64,000 bases of DNA from Pseudomonas sp. IB20 (GCF_009707325.1 NZ_CP046103.1:1012835-1076834); one strand, 5' to 3'; shown: positions 29,252-39,068, counted from the first letter of the stretch. Numbers and translations are program-made. Notes: generated by a model not told the origin, from the sequence alone.

Positions 29252-30031
29252 TTATTCCGGCGCGTGATCGCGTAGGAACACCAGGTTATCCGGCTTGGAC
29301 TGCTCGGCATTGAAGCGATAACCCTGCACATCGAACTGCTTGAGCTTGGCTGGGTCGTTGATGCGCTCTTCGATCACAAAGCGGCTCATCATGCCCCGCG
29401 CTTTCTTGGCGTAGAAGCTGATGATCTTGTACTGGCCGTTCTTCAGGTCTTTGAACTCGGTGTTGATGATCCGCGCGTTCAGGGCCGTGCGTTTGACTGC
29501 CGAGAAGTACTCGTTGGAGGCCAGGTTGAGCAGTACGTCATCGCCTTGTTCGGCGAGGGCTTCGTTGAGCCACTCGCTGATGCGAGTGCCCCAGAAGGCG
29601 TAGAGGTCTTTGCCACGGGCATTGGGCAGTTTGGTGCCCATCTCGAGGCGGTACGGCATCATCAGGTCCAGCGGGCGCAGCAGGCCGTACAGGCCGGAGA
29701 GCATGCGCAGGTGGTCCTGGGCGTAGGTGAAGTCGGCGTCACTGAAGGTTTCGGCGTTGAGGCCGGTGTAGACGTCACCCTTGAAGGCCAGCAGGGCCTG
29801 CTTGGCGTTCTCCGGTGTGAAAGCGGGGTTCCAGCTGCCGAAGCGCGCGGCGTTGAGGCCGCCGATCTTGTCGGAGACGTGCATCAGGTCGCTGATTTGG
29901 GCTGGGCTCAGTTCACGCAGTTGTTCGATCAGCTCCTGGGAGTGGTCGAGGTACTGCGGCTGGGTGAAGCGCGGGGTTACCGGCTTGGACTCGAAGTCGA
30001 GGGTTTTGGCGGGGGAAATCACCATCAGCAT
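29252..30031 (-). CDS. yaaA: Peroxide stress protein YaaA
   Basis: The 259-residue DUF328/UPF0246 protein starts [13 protein letters not shown] and contains FKGDVYTGL and [11 protein letters not shown] segments typical of the family. In E. coli YaaA is induced by OxyR and lowers intracellular free iron during peroxide stress. GGAG lies 8 bases before the ATG. Its start codon and ribosome site are contained in a 147-bp block that is repeated at 30661-30807. Confidence 0.93.
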   Translation of the reverse strand: MLMVISPAKTLDFESKPVTPRFTQPQYLDHSQELIEQLRELSPAQISDLMHVSDKIGGLNAARFGSWNPAFTPENAKQALLAFKGDVYTGLNAETFSDADFTYAQDHLRMLSGLYGLLRPLDLMMPYRLEMGTKLPNARGKDLYAFWGTRISEWLNEALAEQGDDVLLNLASNEYFSAVKRTALNARIINTEFKDLKNGQYKIISFYAKKARGMMSRFVIEERINDPAKLKQFDVQGYRFNAEQSKPDNLVFLRDHAPE

Positions 30032-30165
30032 GAGGTTGGCTCCTGTAATCGTGGCGTGTAGCGTGGGCGGGATTCTAGGGGTTGGGGCGGTTTGACTCCA
30101 CCTATGATGGCGATAGGCGCGATCCGCTATGATGGGCGGTGACTCTGGAGAGGGAGACCCTAGGT
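30019..30165. repeat. 147-bp perfect direct repeat, copy 1
   Basis: This block spans the yaaA start and the intergenic promoter region, and ends within what would be the first codon of the deacetylase-like gene. Copy 2 is at 30661-30807. Together they flank 495 bases of repetitive DNA. Confidence 0.92.
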
Positions 30166-30427
30166 CTTAGGGTTTCGCTCTTACAGCGAGTCACTTTTTT
30201 ACAAACGCCTAAAAAAGTAACCAAAAAACGCTTTGCCCCACCACTCGGTGCCTCGCTTAGGCTCGGCATGCCCGCACGCAGGCTTGAATCCGTGGGCCGC
30301 CGCGATGGGCCATCCTTGGCCCAGCGCGGCTAACCCGGCGTCCTGCCGGGTTACCCACGGATTCAAGCCTGCGTGCGGCCATCGTGGTTAACGGGGCCTG
30401 TCAGATCAAGATCAAGATCAAAAGCAA
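30166..30427. repeat. Long dispersed-repeat element with 25-bp inverted arms
   Basis: The segment has the look of the long intergenic repeats of fluorescent pseudomonads. It contains perfect 25-base inverted arms at 30272-30296 and 30354-30378, with a smaller nested hairpin (AACCCGGC/GCCGGGTT) between them. It could form a large cruciform. A short open frame runs through it but looks like a by-product of the repeat. It is part of the 495-bp block between the two 147-bp repeats. Confidence 0.65.
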
Positions 30428-30488
30428 AGCACGGCGGCCTAGTAGCCGACCTGAGTGGTTGAAGCAAAAGCAGGGCAAAAGCACAGCA
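30428..30488. repeat. 61-bp dispersed repeat, copy 2
   Basis: This is identical to 1275-1335. It is followed by a complete REPIN (30518-30596) and a further REP half (about 30640-30660) that is cut off exactly where the second 147-bp repeat begins. Confidence 0.85.
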
Positions 30489-30517
30489 AAAGCACAGCAG
30501 AAGCAGATCTGCTTTTC

Positions 30518-30596
30518 TGTGGGAGCTGGCTTGCCTGCGATGCAGACACCTCGGTATCAGAACCAGTGATGCCTCGCAGGCAAGCCAGCTCCCACA
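30518..30596. repeat. REPIN
   Basis: Inverted REP arms TGTGGGAGCTGGCTTGCCTG and complement enclose a short spacer. It lies in the repetitive block between yaaA and the deacetylase-like gene. Confidence 0.8.
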
Positions 30597-30660
30597 TTTG
30601 TCCGAGTACACACATCTACCTGATGTACTGAGCTCAAAATGTGGGAGCGGGCTTGCTCGT

Positions 30661-30807
30661 TCACCATCAGCATGAGGTTGGCTCCTGTAATCGTGGCGTG
30701 TAGCGTGGGCGGGATTCTAGGGGTTGGGGCGGTTTGACTCCACCTATGATGGCGATAGGCGCGATCCGCTATGATGGGCGGTGACTCTGGAGAGGGAGAC
30801 CCTAGGT
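30661..30807. repeat. 147-bp perfect direct repeat, copy 2
   Basis: This copy carries a second yaaA start with its ribosome site (ATG at 30673-30671, leading nowhere) and the intact promoter and ribosome site of the following deacetylase-like gene. It is identical to 30019-30165. Confidence 0.92.
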
Positions 30808-31930
30808 GCGAATCGCGCTTTTATTATCTGCTTGCCTGTTATGCCTGACCGCCAACGCGGCGCCGGTTGATGTAGCCAGCCTGGACCGCACCACCTGGCC
30901 AGAAAAACTCAGCAGCCCCGCGCTGTTCGACGTCGCCTCACGCGCCGAAATCCTGATGTTCGCCCACAGCTTGATCGCCAGCGAAGCCCAGGACGAAGCC
31001 GCACTCAAGCAACGCCTGGGCCTGAAGATCATCAACCTGGCGGCCATCGACGACCTGCGTCGCCAGCTCTGGCAGCGCCTGCTGGAAAACTACACCTTCG
31101 CCCAGCAAAGCTGCGAAGAAGACGCCTCATTCTGCTACCTGGTCGAAAGCATGGACGACCTGCGCGAGCAAGCCGGCAAATTCCAGGTCAGCGACAACTC
31201 TTTCTACATAGGCTGGGCTGGCCCCAGCCATAACTTCCACGAACGCTACTTGGACGAACTCCTGCGCAAAGCCGCACTGTTCCCACAGATCAGCAGCGAA
31301 ATCGCCCGTTTCGGCGACCACGAACGCAATGGCGACGAATTCAACGACCGCCTGTTCCTGCTCACGTTCGACGGCGGCCCCGCGCCGGTCAGCGGCCATA
31401 CCGACTGGCTCACCGACTACCTGCGCAAGCAGAAGATGAACGCCACCTTCTTCGCCCTCGGCAGCAGCCTGCAAACCCGCGTAGAACGAAGTTCCGCCGC
31501 CGATGTGCAGGCGCTCTACCAAGGCCAGTGCGTGGGCACCCAAGGTTGGCAATACCGTTCCCACAGCCATTGGGTCGACTGGCAAAGCTCGATCACCCGC
31601 AGTGCCGCGCTGGCGCAGAACCTGATGCCGGAAAACTACGTGCCGCTGTTTCGCCCGCCATACGGCCAGCGTCGCGCCGACAGCCAGGGCTTCTTCCAGT
31701 CGCAAGGTTTGCAGGTAGCGCTATGGGACATCGACTCCCAGGACGAGCCCGGCAAACTCAAGGCTGATGAGTCGGCGCAGCGGGTGCTGACACTGATGCT
31801 GTTGTGGCGCAAAGGTGTGATTGTGTTTCACGACACCCAGGACAAGGCGCGGGTCGCATTACCGATGTTGCTGCAGGCAACGGCGCAAAGTGGGCTGGGT
31901 TGGCAGGACTGCCGGGAGGCGTTTCGCTGA
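30806..31930 (+). CDS. Polysaccharide deacetylase (NodB-like) family protein with atypical motifs
   Basis: The 374-residue secreted protein starts at GTG (GGAG 7 bases upstream) and has a signal peptide ending near NAA (residue 19). The NodB-like domain covers about residues 183-365. Motif 1 is TFDGGP (187-192), with glycine in place of the usual second, metal-binding aspartate. Motif 2 (SHSHW, 252-256) lacks the normal HxxxH spacing. Motif 3 RPPYG (283-287), motif 4 WDID and the motif 5 histidine H342 (FHDT) are present. It may be a metal-site variant or an inactive carbohydrate-binding relative. The N-terminal 180 residues are helical and unassigned. Confidence 0.78.
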   Translation: MRIALLLSACLLCLTANAAPVDVASLDRTTWPEKLSSPALFDVASRAEILMFAHSLIASEAQDEAALKQRLGLKIINLAAIDDLRRQLWQRLLENYTFAQQSCEEDASFCYLVESMDDLREQAGKFQVSDNSFYIGWAGPSHNFHERYLDELLRKAALFPQISSEIARFGDHERNGDEFNDRLFLLTFDGGPAPVSGHTDWLTDYLRKQKMNATFFALGSSLQTRVERSSAADVQALYQGQCVGTQGWQYRSHSHWVDWQSSITRSAALAQNLMPENYVPLFRPPYGQRRADSQGFFQSQGLQVALWDIDSQDEPGKLKADESAQRVLTLMLLWRKGVIVFHDTQDKARVALPMLLQATAQSGLGWQDCREAFR

Positions 31931-32278
31931 AAAAGCGCAAATGCCCGGCCCTGTTGGGGATGAGGCGTTTCGGGGGTGATTTTGTGCGACATTTCGATGC
32001 AGGCGGACTTCCGACTTTAACGGGGTGGCTGGCACTCGGCTAGTGCTATTCGTCATCCTGAAAAATAAACTTCAAAAAAGCGTCAAAGTGCTTTTTCCTG
32101 TCATGGTTTTTGCGGTATTACGAAGTCAGATCGCCGAAACCTGCAACACAGGTGGCGTCTTCCAAGACTCCTCATGTGGGCACTGCACTTGACGTCACTG
32201 CGGTGCAGTCGGTGGTCGAATCGAGGCGCAGCACCGCCCAGGTATTGCGTCGACTGGCTCCCACAAAGGTGACCGAGT

Positions 32279-33673
32279 ATGGATGATCATGGACGTAACC
32301 CTTCTTCCGACCAGCCAATCCTTTATGTGCTTGATACCAACGTATTGATCCACGATCCAAACGCACTGCTTAATTTCGAAGAACACCACGTCGCCATCCC
32401 GATGATCGTGCTTGAGGAGCTCGATAAGCTCAAAAGCGGCCACCACAGCGTTGCCGCCGAATGCCGCCAGGCCATCCGCCTGATCGACAAGACCCTGGGT
32501 GAAGCTTCACCTGAGGACGTTGAAGTCGGCGTGCCGATCCAGCGTGGCAAAAGCGGGCCCAAGGGCTTGCTGTCGATTCTGATGAGCAAGCGCAGCGAGC
32601 CCAACAGCCTGCTGCCGGAAAACCTGAACGACAACAAAATCATCAACCAATTGATCGACCTGCACGCGCGTGACAAGGACCTGCGCCTGGTGCTGGTGAC
32701 CAAAGACATCAATATGCGCCTCAAGGCACGAGCGTGTGGGATCGCTGCCGAGGACTACAGTACCGACCAACTGGTCGACGACGTGTCGATGCTGTCGCGG
32801 GGTTATCACACCGTGACCGGTTCCTTCTGGGACCTCGTCAGCAAGGTCGAAACCCGTCAGGACCATGGCCGCACCTGGCACCAGGTACAACTGATCGACA
32901 ACCTGCCGGCCGTGCACATCAATGAATTCATCATCGACGAACAGGGGTTTGTGGGGTGGATCAAAGAGATCCAGGTCGACAAATTGCTGATCCTCGACCT
33001 GCATCAGGAACCCCTGTTGCACCAGGAAGCCTGGGGCCTGAAACCGCGCGACATCTATCAGAGCCTGGCTCTGTACGCGCTGCTCGACCCGGATATTCAC
33101 TTGGTTAACCTGACCGGCGCCGCAGGCTCAGGGAAAACCATCCTCGCCCTGGCTGCTGCCATCGAACAGACCATGGTGACCAAGCGCTATCGCCGCATCA
33201 TCGCCACCCGCAGCGTGCAGGGCCTGGACCAGGAGATCGGCTTCCTGCCCGGCACCGAAGCGGAAAAAATGGAGCCGTGGCTGGGGGCGATCACCGACAA
33301 CCTCGAAGCCTTGCACATGGATGATGAAAACACCCATGGCAGCGTCGATTACATCCTCAGCAAAGTGCCGTTGCAGTTCAAATCCCTCAACTACATCCGA
33401 GGTCGCAGCTTCCAGCAAAGCCTGATTTTGATCGATGAATGCCAGAACCTCACGCCGCACCAGATGAAAACCATCATCACCCGTGCCGGCGCCGGTTCCA
33501 AAGTGGTGTGCCTGGGCAACCTGGCACAGATCGACACCCCTTACCTGTCCGCGACCAGCTCCGGGCTGACTTACCTGACGGAACGCTTCAAAGACTTCCC
33601 CAACGGCGTGCATATCGCGCTGCAAGGGGTACCTCGTTCGATACTCGCCGAGTACGCCGAGTCCCATCTGTAA
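32279..33673 (+). CDS. PIN-PhoH (PhoH2-type) RNase/ATPase
   Basis: The 464-residue protein joins an N-terminal PIN RNase domain (acidic residues D19, E47, D143) to a C-terminal PhoH ATPase domain with Walker A GAAGSGKT (280-287) and Walker B LILIDECQ (about 383-390). Such PhoH2 proteins couple RNA cleavage to ATP-dependent unwinding; in mycobacteria a related protein is paired with a small antitoxin. No partner gene is visible here. The 348-bp gap upstream (31931-32278) shows no gene. Confidence 0.9.
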   Translation: MDDHGRNPSSDQPILYVLDTNVLIHDPNALLNFEEHHVAIPMIVLEELDKLKSGHHSVAAECRQAIRLIDKTLGEASPEDVEVGVPIQRGKSGPKGLLSILMSKRSEPNSLLPENLNDNKIINQLIDLHARDKDLRLVLVTKDINMRLKARACGIAAEDYSTDQLVDDVSMLSRGYHTVTGSFWDLVSKVETRQDHGRTWHQVQLIDNLPAVHINEFIIDEQGFVGWIKEIQVDKLLILDLHQEPLLHQEAWGLKPRDIYQSLALYALLDPDIHLVNLTGAAGSGKTILALAAAIEQTMVTKRYRRIIATRSVQGLDQEIGFLPGTEAEKMEPWLGAITDNLEALHMDDENTHGSVDYILSKVPLQFKSLNYIRGRSFQQSLILIDECQNLTPHQMKTIITRAGAGSKVVCLGNLAQIDTPYLSATSSGLTYLTERFKDFPNGVHIALQGVPRSILAEYAESHL

Positions 33674-33715
33674 AACACACTGATGTCGCAGTTGGTGGCT
33701 AAATGCCACGAACCG

Positions 33716-33749
33716 CCCCGGATTTCTCGCGAAATCCGGGGTTTTTGTT
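33716..33749 (+). terminator. Rho-independent terminator after the PhoH gene
   Basis: A perfect 11-bp stem (CCCCGGATTTC with its complement, loop TCGC) is followed by TTTTTGTT, 43 bp after the stop. Confidence 0.92.
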
Positions 33750-33985
33750 GTGCGCGACATTTGTCTTCGTTAATGCGCCGTGGGTGCTTGTGGGGTTTGT
33801 AATTATTTTGTTACATTTTTTCGCGCCGCAAAAACAATAAGAACGCTGTGTGACCCCGTCGGAACACCACCTCATTGATTCGACGATGTTTTAAAAAACC
33901 TATGGGTTTTCGCGTGACCCTGCCTATTACAAAAAGCCCGATACATCGCTCATTGACGACGCACATATCCAAAGGGAAAGGAATA

Positions 33986-36900
33986 ATGGACGTAGCAGGT
34001 AATGGCTTCACTTTGTCTCAAAAAAGCAAGCGCGCTACAGGTTTCAAATCGATACCCCTCACGCCCATCGCACTCGGGCTGGCTTTATGGCTAAGCCAGG
34101 GGCCGATGGCCATGGCCGATGACGCCAGCCCCTACACCTCTCAAGTGTTGGATGCGGCGTTCAGGAAAGCCGTTGCATCGTTTGGCCCCGACACCGATGT
34201 CTACAAGAACCTGCGGTTTGCCTACGCCGATATCGTCGACCTCGCCGCCAAGGACTTTGCCGCCCAATCGGGCAAGTTCGATTCAGCCCTCAAGCAAAAC
34301 TACGAGCTGCAGCCGGAAAACCTGACCATCGGCGCCATGCTTGGCGATACCAAACGGCCGCTGGACTATGCCTCGCGGCTGGATTACTACCGCAGCCGGC
34401 TCTTCAGCAACAACGGCCGCTACACCACTAATATTCTCGACTTCTCCAAAGCCATCATCGCCAACCTGCCGGCTGCCAAGCCCTACACCTACGTAGAGCC
34501 GGGCGTCAGCAGCAACCTCAACGGGCAACTCAACGCCGGCCAGTCCTGGGCCGCCGCCACCCGTGACTGGAGCGCCAACGCGCAAACCTGGAAAACCCCC
34601 GAAGCCCAGGTCAACTCCGGCCTGGACCGCACCAACGCGTATTACGCCTATGCCTTGGGCATGACCGGCAAGGGCGTGAACGTGGGCGTGCTGGACTCGG
34701 GCATCCTCACCGAACACTTCGAGTTCCAGGGCAAAAATGCCCAGGGCCAGGATCGCGTGCAGGCGGTGACGTCCACCGGCGAGTACTACGCCACCCATCC
34801 GCGTTACATCCACGACACGCCGGACGGGGAGTTTCAAAAAGGCGAGCATTTCAGTATTTCCGGTGAGTACGACCCGACCATCAACGACGGTCACGGTACG
34901 GAAATGTCCGGCGTGCTGGGCGCCAGCCGCAATGGCACCGGCATGCACGGCATCGCGTTTGACGCGAATATTTTTGTCGCCAATACCGGCGGCACCGACG
35001 ACAACCGCTTCCAAGGCTCCAACGATCTGGACTACAACGCGTTCATGGCCAGCTACAACGCCCTGGCGGCGAAGAACGTGTCGATCGTCAACCAGAGTTG
35101 GGGGCAGAACTCGCGTAACGAGGTGGAAAACCACTTCGGCAATGTCGGCGACAGCGCGGCGGACAACGTGCGCGATATGAAGGCGGCCTATCGCCCGTTC
35201 TGGGACAAGGCCCACGCCGGGCAGAAAACCTGGATGGACGCCATGGCCGACGCCGCACGGCAAAACACCTTTATCCAGATCATTTCGGCGGGCAACGACA
35301 GCCACGGTGCCAACCCGGACACCAACGCCAACCTGCCGTTTTTCAAGCCGGATATCGAAGGCAAATTCCTCTCGATCACCGGCTACGACGAGACCAGCGC
35401 CCAGGTCTACAACCGCTGTGGCACCTCGAAGTGGTGGTGTGTGATGGGCGTTTCGGGCATTCCGTCGACCGGGCCTGAAGGCGAAATCATCCCGAATGCC
35501 AACGGCACCTCCGCGGCCGCGCCGAGCGTGTCCGGGGCCTTGGCGCTGGTGATTCAGCGCTTCCCCTACATGACCGCCAGCCAGGCTCGGGATGTGTTGC
35601 TGACCACCTCCAGCCTGCAAACGCCGGATGGGCCGGACACGCCGGTGGGCACCCTGACCGGTGGCCGCACCTACGACAACCTGCAACCGGTGCACGATGC
35701 CGCGCCAGGCACGCCGCAAGTGCCGGGCGTGGTCAGCGGTTGGGGCTTGCCCAACCTGCAAAAAGCCATGCAGGGGCCAGGGCAGTTTCTCGGCTCGGTG
35801 GCAGTGGCTTTGCCCTCCGCCACACGCGATATTTGGGTCAACCCGATTTCCGACGAAGCCATTCGCGCCCGCCGTGTAGAGGACGCCACCGAGCAGGCCA
35901 CCTGGGCGGCCACCCAGCAGCAAAAAGGCTGGCTGAACGGCTTGCCGGCCAATGCTTCGGCGGATGATCAGTTTGAATACGACATCGGCCACGCCCGGGA
36001 ACAGGCGACGCTGGCACGCGGCAAGGATTTGCTCACCGGCACCACCTACGTCGGCAGCCTGGCCAAGTCCGGCGACGGCGAACTGGTGCTGGAAGGCCAG
36101 AACACCTACTCGGGCAGCACTTGGGTGCGCGGCGGCAAGCTGTCGGTAGATGGTTCGCTGACCTCTGCCGTGACCGTGGATGGCAGCGCCGTAGGCACAC
36201 GCAATGCCGACAACGGCGTGATGACCACGCTGGGCGGCACGCTGGCCGGCAACGGCACGGTGGGTGCGTTGACGGTCAACACCGGTGGCCGCGTGGCACC
36301 GGGGCACTCGATCGGCACTCTGCACACCGGCGACGTGACCTTCAACCCGGGCTCGGTGTATGCCGTGGAAGTTGGCCCCAACGGGCAAAGCGACCAGATC
36401 CAGAGCAGCGGCGTCGCCACCCTCAACGGCGGTGTAGTGACCGTTTCCCTGGAAAACAGCCCCAACCTGTTGTCCGCCACTGAAGCCCGTAGCTTGCTGG
36501 GTCAGCCGTTCAATATCCTCAGCGCCAGCCAGGGCATCAATGGGCAGTTTACGGCGATCACGCCCAACTACCTGTTTATCGGCGCCCAACTGAACTACCA
36601 GCCGAATCAACTGAGCCTGGCGGTGGAGCGCAACCAGACGACCTTTGCCAGCATTGCGCAAACCCGCAACGAACGTGCCGTGGCGACGGCCGCCGAGGCG
36701 TTAGGCAGCGGCAGCCCGGTGTATGAAAGCCTTCTGGCGTCGGACTCGGCCGTCCAGGCGCGGGAGGCGTTCAAGCAACTCTCGGGGCAATTGCACTCGG
36801 ACGTGGCGGCGGCGCAAATGGCTGACAGTCGCTACATCCGTGAAGCGGTCAACAGCCGCCTGCAACAGGCACAGGCGCTGGATTCCAGCGCGCAAATCGA

Positions 36901-37723
36901 GACCCGCGACAACGGTGGTTGGGTGCAGTTACTGGGCGGTCGCAATAACGTCAGTGGTGACAACAACGCCAGCGGTTATTCCTCGTCCACCAGCGGTGTG
37001 CTGCTGGGCCTGGACACCGAGGTCGGCGACGGTTGGCGTGTGGGCGCGGCTACCGGTTACACCCAAAGCCACCTCAACGGAGACGCTTGCGCCTCGGCCG
37101 ATAGCGACAACTATCATCTGTCTGTTTACGGCGGTAAGCGTTTCGACGCGATTGCCTTGCGCCTGGGCGGCGCCACCACTTGGCACCGCATCGACAGCTC
37201 GCGGCGCGTGGCTTACGCCAACCAGTCGGACTACGACAAAGCCGACTACAGCGCGCGCACCGATCAAGTGTTTGCCGAGATCGGTTACACCCAGTGGAAC
37301 CTGTTCGAACCCTTCGCCAACCTCACGTACCTGAACTACCAGAGCGATTCGTTCAAGGAGAAAGGCGGCGCCGCCGCCTTGCATGCCAGCAAGCAAAGCC
37401 AGGACGCCACGCTCTCGACCTTGGGCTTGCGCGCGCATACCCAAGTGCCGGTCAGCTCGACCTCGGCGGTCACGTTGCGCGGTGAGCTGGGCTGGGAGCA
37501 TCAGTTTGGCGACACCGATCGTGACGCTTCGCTGAAGTTCGCCGGTAGCGACACCGCCTTTGCCGTCAACAGCGTGCCCGTGGCGCGTGACGGTGCGGTG
37601 ATCAAGGCCAGCGCGGAAATGGCCTTGACCAAAGACACGCTGGTGTCCTTGAGCTACAGCGGTTTGCTCTCCAACCGGGGTAACAACAACGGGATCAATG
37701 CCGGGTTTACCTTCCGCTTCTAA
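33986..37723 (+). CDS. Autotransporter serine protease (subtilase type, EprS/SphB1-like)
   Basis: The 1245-residue type Va autotransporter has an extended signal peptide (about residues 1-47, ending AMA-DD). The S8 peptidase domain has its triad at D237 (VLDSG), H303 (GHGTEMSG) and S509 (NGTSAAAP). An autotransporter-associated beta-strand repeat follows near residues 695-735, and a C-terminal beta-barrel ends in FTFRF. The start at 33986 is chosen because AAAGGA lies just before it; the frame is open 37 codons further upstream. The passenger is presumably surface-exposed or self-released. Substrate unknown. Confidence 0.9.
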   Translation: MDVAGNGFTLSQKSKRATGFKSIPLTPIALGLALWLSQGPMAMADDASPYTSQVLDAAFRKAVASFGPDTDVYKNLRFAYADIVDLAAKDFAAQSGKFDSALKQNYELQPENLTIGAMLGDTKRPLDYASRLDYYRSRLFSNNGRYTTNILDFSKAIIANLPAAKPYTYVEPGVSSNLNGQLNAGQSWAAATRDWSANAQTWKTPEAQVNSGLDRTNAYYAYALGMTGKGVNVGVLDSGILTEHFEFQGKNAQGQDRVQAVTSTGEYYATHPRYIHDTPDGEFQKGEHFSISGEYDPTINDGHGTEMSGVLGASRNGTGMHGIAFDANIFVANTGGTDDNRFQGSNDLDYNAFMASYNALAAKNVSIVNQSWGQNSRNEVENHFGNVGDSAADNVRDMKAAYRPFWDKAHAGQKTWMDAMADAARQNTFIQIISAGNDSHGANPDTNANLPFFKPDIEGKFLSITGYDETSAQVYNRCGTSKWWCVMGVSGIPSTGPEGEIIPNANGTSAAAPSVSGALALVIQRFPYMTASQARDVLLTTSSLQTPDGPDTPVGTLTGGRTYDNLQPVHDAAPGTPQVPGVVSGWGLPNLQKAMQGPGQFLGSVAVALPSATRDIWVNPISDEAIRARRVEDATEQATWAATQQQKGWLNGLPANASADDQFEYDIGHAREQATLARGKDLLTGTTYVGSLAKSGDGELVLEGQNTYSGSTWVRGGKLSVDGSLTSAVTVDGSAVGTRNADNGVMTTLGGTLAGNGTVGALTVNTGGRVAPGHSIGTLHTGDVTFNPGSVYAVEVGPNGQSDQIQSSGVATLNGGVVTVSLENSPNLLSATEARSLLGQPFNILSASQGINGQFTAITPNYLFIGAQLNYQPNQLSLAVERNQTTFASIAQTRNERAVATAAEALGSGSPVYESLLASDSAVQAREAFKQLSGQLHSDVAAAQMADSRYIREAVNSRLQQAQALDSSAQIETRDNGGWVQLLGGRNNVSGDNNASGYSSSTSGVLLGLDTEVGDGWRVGAATGYTQSHLNGDACASADSDNYHLSVYGGKRFDAIALRLGGATTWHRIDSSRRVAYANQSDYDKADYSARTDQVFAEIGYTQWNLFEPFANLTYLNYQSDSFKEKGGAAALHASKQSQDATLSTLGLRAHTQVPVSSTSAVTLRGELGWEHQFGDTDRDASLKFAGSDTAFAVNSVPVARDGAVIKASAEMALTKDTLVSLSYSGLLSNRGNNNGINAGFTFRF

Positions 37724-37837
37724 TCCTGGCGCTGTTGTTATAAGTAACGCACTACGCCCCTTTATTCATGGGATAAACAGCCTGCGCAAAATTGACCCAC
37801 GGGTTTACAATTGCCGCTCCTGATCAGGAGTATCCCT

Positions 37838-38311
37838 GTGCTGACTCATCTCGATTCCCAAGGTCGCGCCCATATGGTCGACGTCACCGACAAAGCCGTG
37901 ACGTTCCGCGAAGCCGTGGCCGAAGCGCGGGTGCGCATGCTGCCCGACACCCTGAAAATGATTGTCGACGGCGCCCACCCCAAGGGCGACGTATTTGCCG
38001 TGGCCCGTATTGCCGGGATCCAAGCGGCAAAAAAAACCGGTGACCTGATCCCGCTGTGCCACCCGCTGATGCTCACCGGCGTCAAGGTCGAGCTGCGCGC
38101 CGATGGTGTGGACGCTGTGCATATCCTCGCGCGCTGCAAACTCAGCGGCCAGACCGGCGTGGAGATGGAAGCCCTCACCGCCGCCAGCGTCGCGGCGCTG
38201 ACGATCTACGACATGTGCAAGGCCGTGGACCGTGGCATGACCATCGAAAGTATTCGCCTGCTGGAAAAGCTCGGCGGTAAAAGCGGGCATTTCAAGGCGG
38301 ACCAGGCATGA
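37838..38311 (+). CDS. moaC: Cyclic pyranopterin monophosphate synthase MoaC
   Basis: The 157-residue enzyme acts with MoaA in the first step of molybdenum cofactor synthesis, forming cyclic pyranopterin monophosphate. The signature [12 protein letters not shown] and the IPLCHPL metal/substrate segment are present. The GTG start at 37838 has AGGAG 8 bases upstream and gives the family length. It is the first gene of moaCDE, overlapping moaD by ATGA. Confidence 0.95.
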   Translation: MLTHLDSQGRAHMVDVTDKAVTFREAVAEARVRMLPDTLKMIVDGAHPKGDVFAVARIAGIQAAKKTGDLIPLCHPLMLTGVKVELRADGVDAVHILARCKLSGQTGVEMEALTAASVAALTIYDMCKAVDRGMTIESIRLLEKLGGKSGHFKADQA

Positions 38312-38550
38312 GCATCAACGTATTGTTTTTTGCGAGCTACGCCGAGGCGGTGGGCTTTGACTCGCTGGAGATGGAAGGTGATTTCGCCACGGTTGATGCG
38401 GTGCGCCAGGCGCTGGCGGCAGACCCTGAGTTTGCAGTGCTCAACGAACCCAGCTTGATGTGCGCGCGCAACGAGGAGCTGTGTGGCCTCGATGAACCGG
38501 TGCAAGCAGGCGATGAAGTCGCGTTTTTTCCGCCCGTGACCGGAGGATGA
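38308..38550 (+). CDS. moaD: Molybdopterin synthase small subunit MoaD
   Basis: The 80-residue ubiquitin-like protein ends in the diagnostic Gly-Gly (PPVTGG), which is thiocarboxylated and delivers sulfur to the pterin. It sits between moaC and moaE with overlapping or abutting reading frames, so stoichiometric expression with MoaE is expected. Confidence 0.94.
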   Translation: MSINVLFFASYAEAVGFDSLEMEGDFATVDAVRQALAADPEFAVLNEPSLMCARNEELCGLDEPVQAGDEVAFFPPVTGG

Positions 38551-38552
38551 TC

Positions 38553-39002
38553 ATGGCGATTCGCGTACAGGCCGAGGCATTTGATCCAGGCTTCGAGGTC
38601 AACGCGATGCACGCGGCGAATGTTGGCGTGGGCGCGGTGGTGAGTTTTGTCGGCTATGTGCGCGACTTCAATGATGGGCGCGATGTGTCGGGGATGTTCC
38701 TTGAGCACTACCCCGGCATGACCGAAAAAGCCCTGGCCAAGATCGCCGTGGAGGCCGAGCAACGCTGGCCGTTGCTCAAGCTGGAAGTGCTGCACCGTAT
38801 CGGCGCACTTGAGCCGGGCGAGCCGATTGTGTTCGTGGCCGCCGCCAGTGCGCATCGCCAGGCCGCGTTTGATGCCTGCGCATTTGTGATGGACTACCTG
38901 AAGACCCGCGCGCCGTTCTGGAAGAAAGAAAACACCCCGGAAGGCCCGCGCTGGGTGGAAGGGCGGGGCAGCGATCACGCGGCGGCGGATCGCTGGAAAT
39001 AA
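38553..39002 (+). CDS. moaE: Molybdopterin synthase catalytic subunit MoaE
   Basis: The 149-residue large subunit of molybdopterin synthase carries VGYVRDFNDG, EHYPGMTEK and the KTRAPFWKKE lysine motif of the active site. The start at 38553 is preferred since GGAGG lies 6 bases upstream; an ATG at 38547 directly abuts the ribosome site. It ends 130 bp from convergent rhlB, with a duplicated terminator between. Confidence 0.94.
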   Translation: MAIRVQAEAFDPGFEVNAMHAANVGVGAVVSFVGYVRDFNDGRDVSGMFLEHYPGMTEKALAKIAVEAEQRWPLLKLEVLHRIGALEPGEPIVFVAAASAHRQAAFDACAFVMDYLKTRAPFWKKENTPEGPRWVEGRGSDHAAADRWK

Positions 39003-39066
39003 GCCTGATGCAAAAGCAAATGTGGGCGCTGGCCAGCTCCCACATTTTTTACCGCATGTGAGCCTT
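39002..39066. terminator. Terminator hairpin, tandem copy 1
   Basis: A REP-like stem at 39021-39044 (one mismatch) is followed by six T on the plus strand and, for the opposite strand, a T-rich tail. It lies between convergent moaE and rhlB. The 65-base block is repeated perfectly at 39069-39133. Confidence 0.82.
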
Positions 39067-39068
39067 GT

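Noticed and set aside
30139..30333. A 64-codon open frame upstream of the deacetylase-like gene
   Set aside because: It runs through a dispersed repeat and half of its start lies in the 147-bp duplication. It has no ribosome site or protein-like features.
31931..32278. Leader peptide or riboswitch before the PhoH gene
   Set aside because: No short frame with a ribosome site, no T-tailed hairpin and no recognisable riboswitch core.
34283..36661. Long antisense open frame of 792 codons opposite the autotransporter
   Set aside because: It is a typical GC-rich shadow frame. The sense strand has a complete domain structure with its catalytic triad, and the antisense product has no family features.
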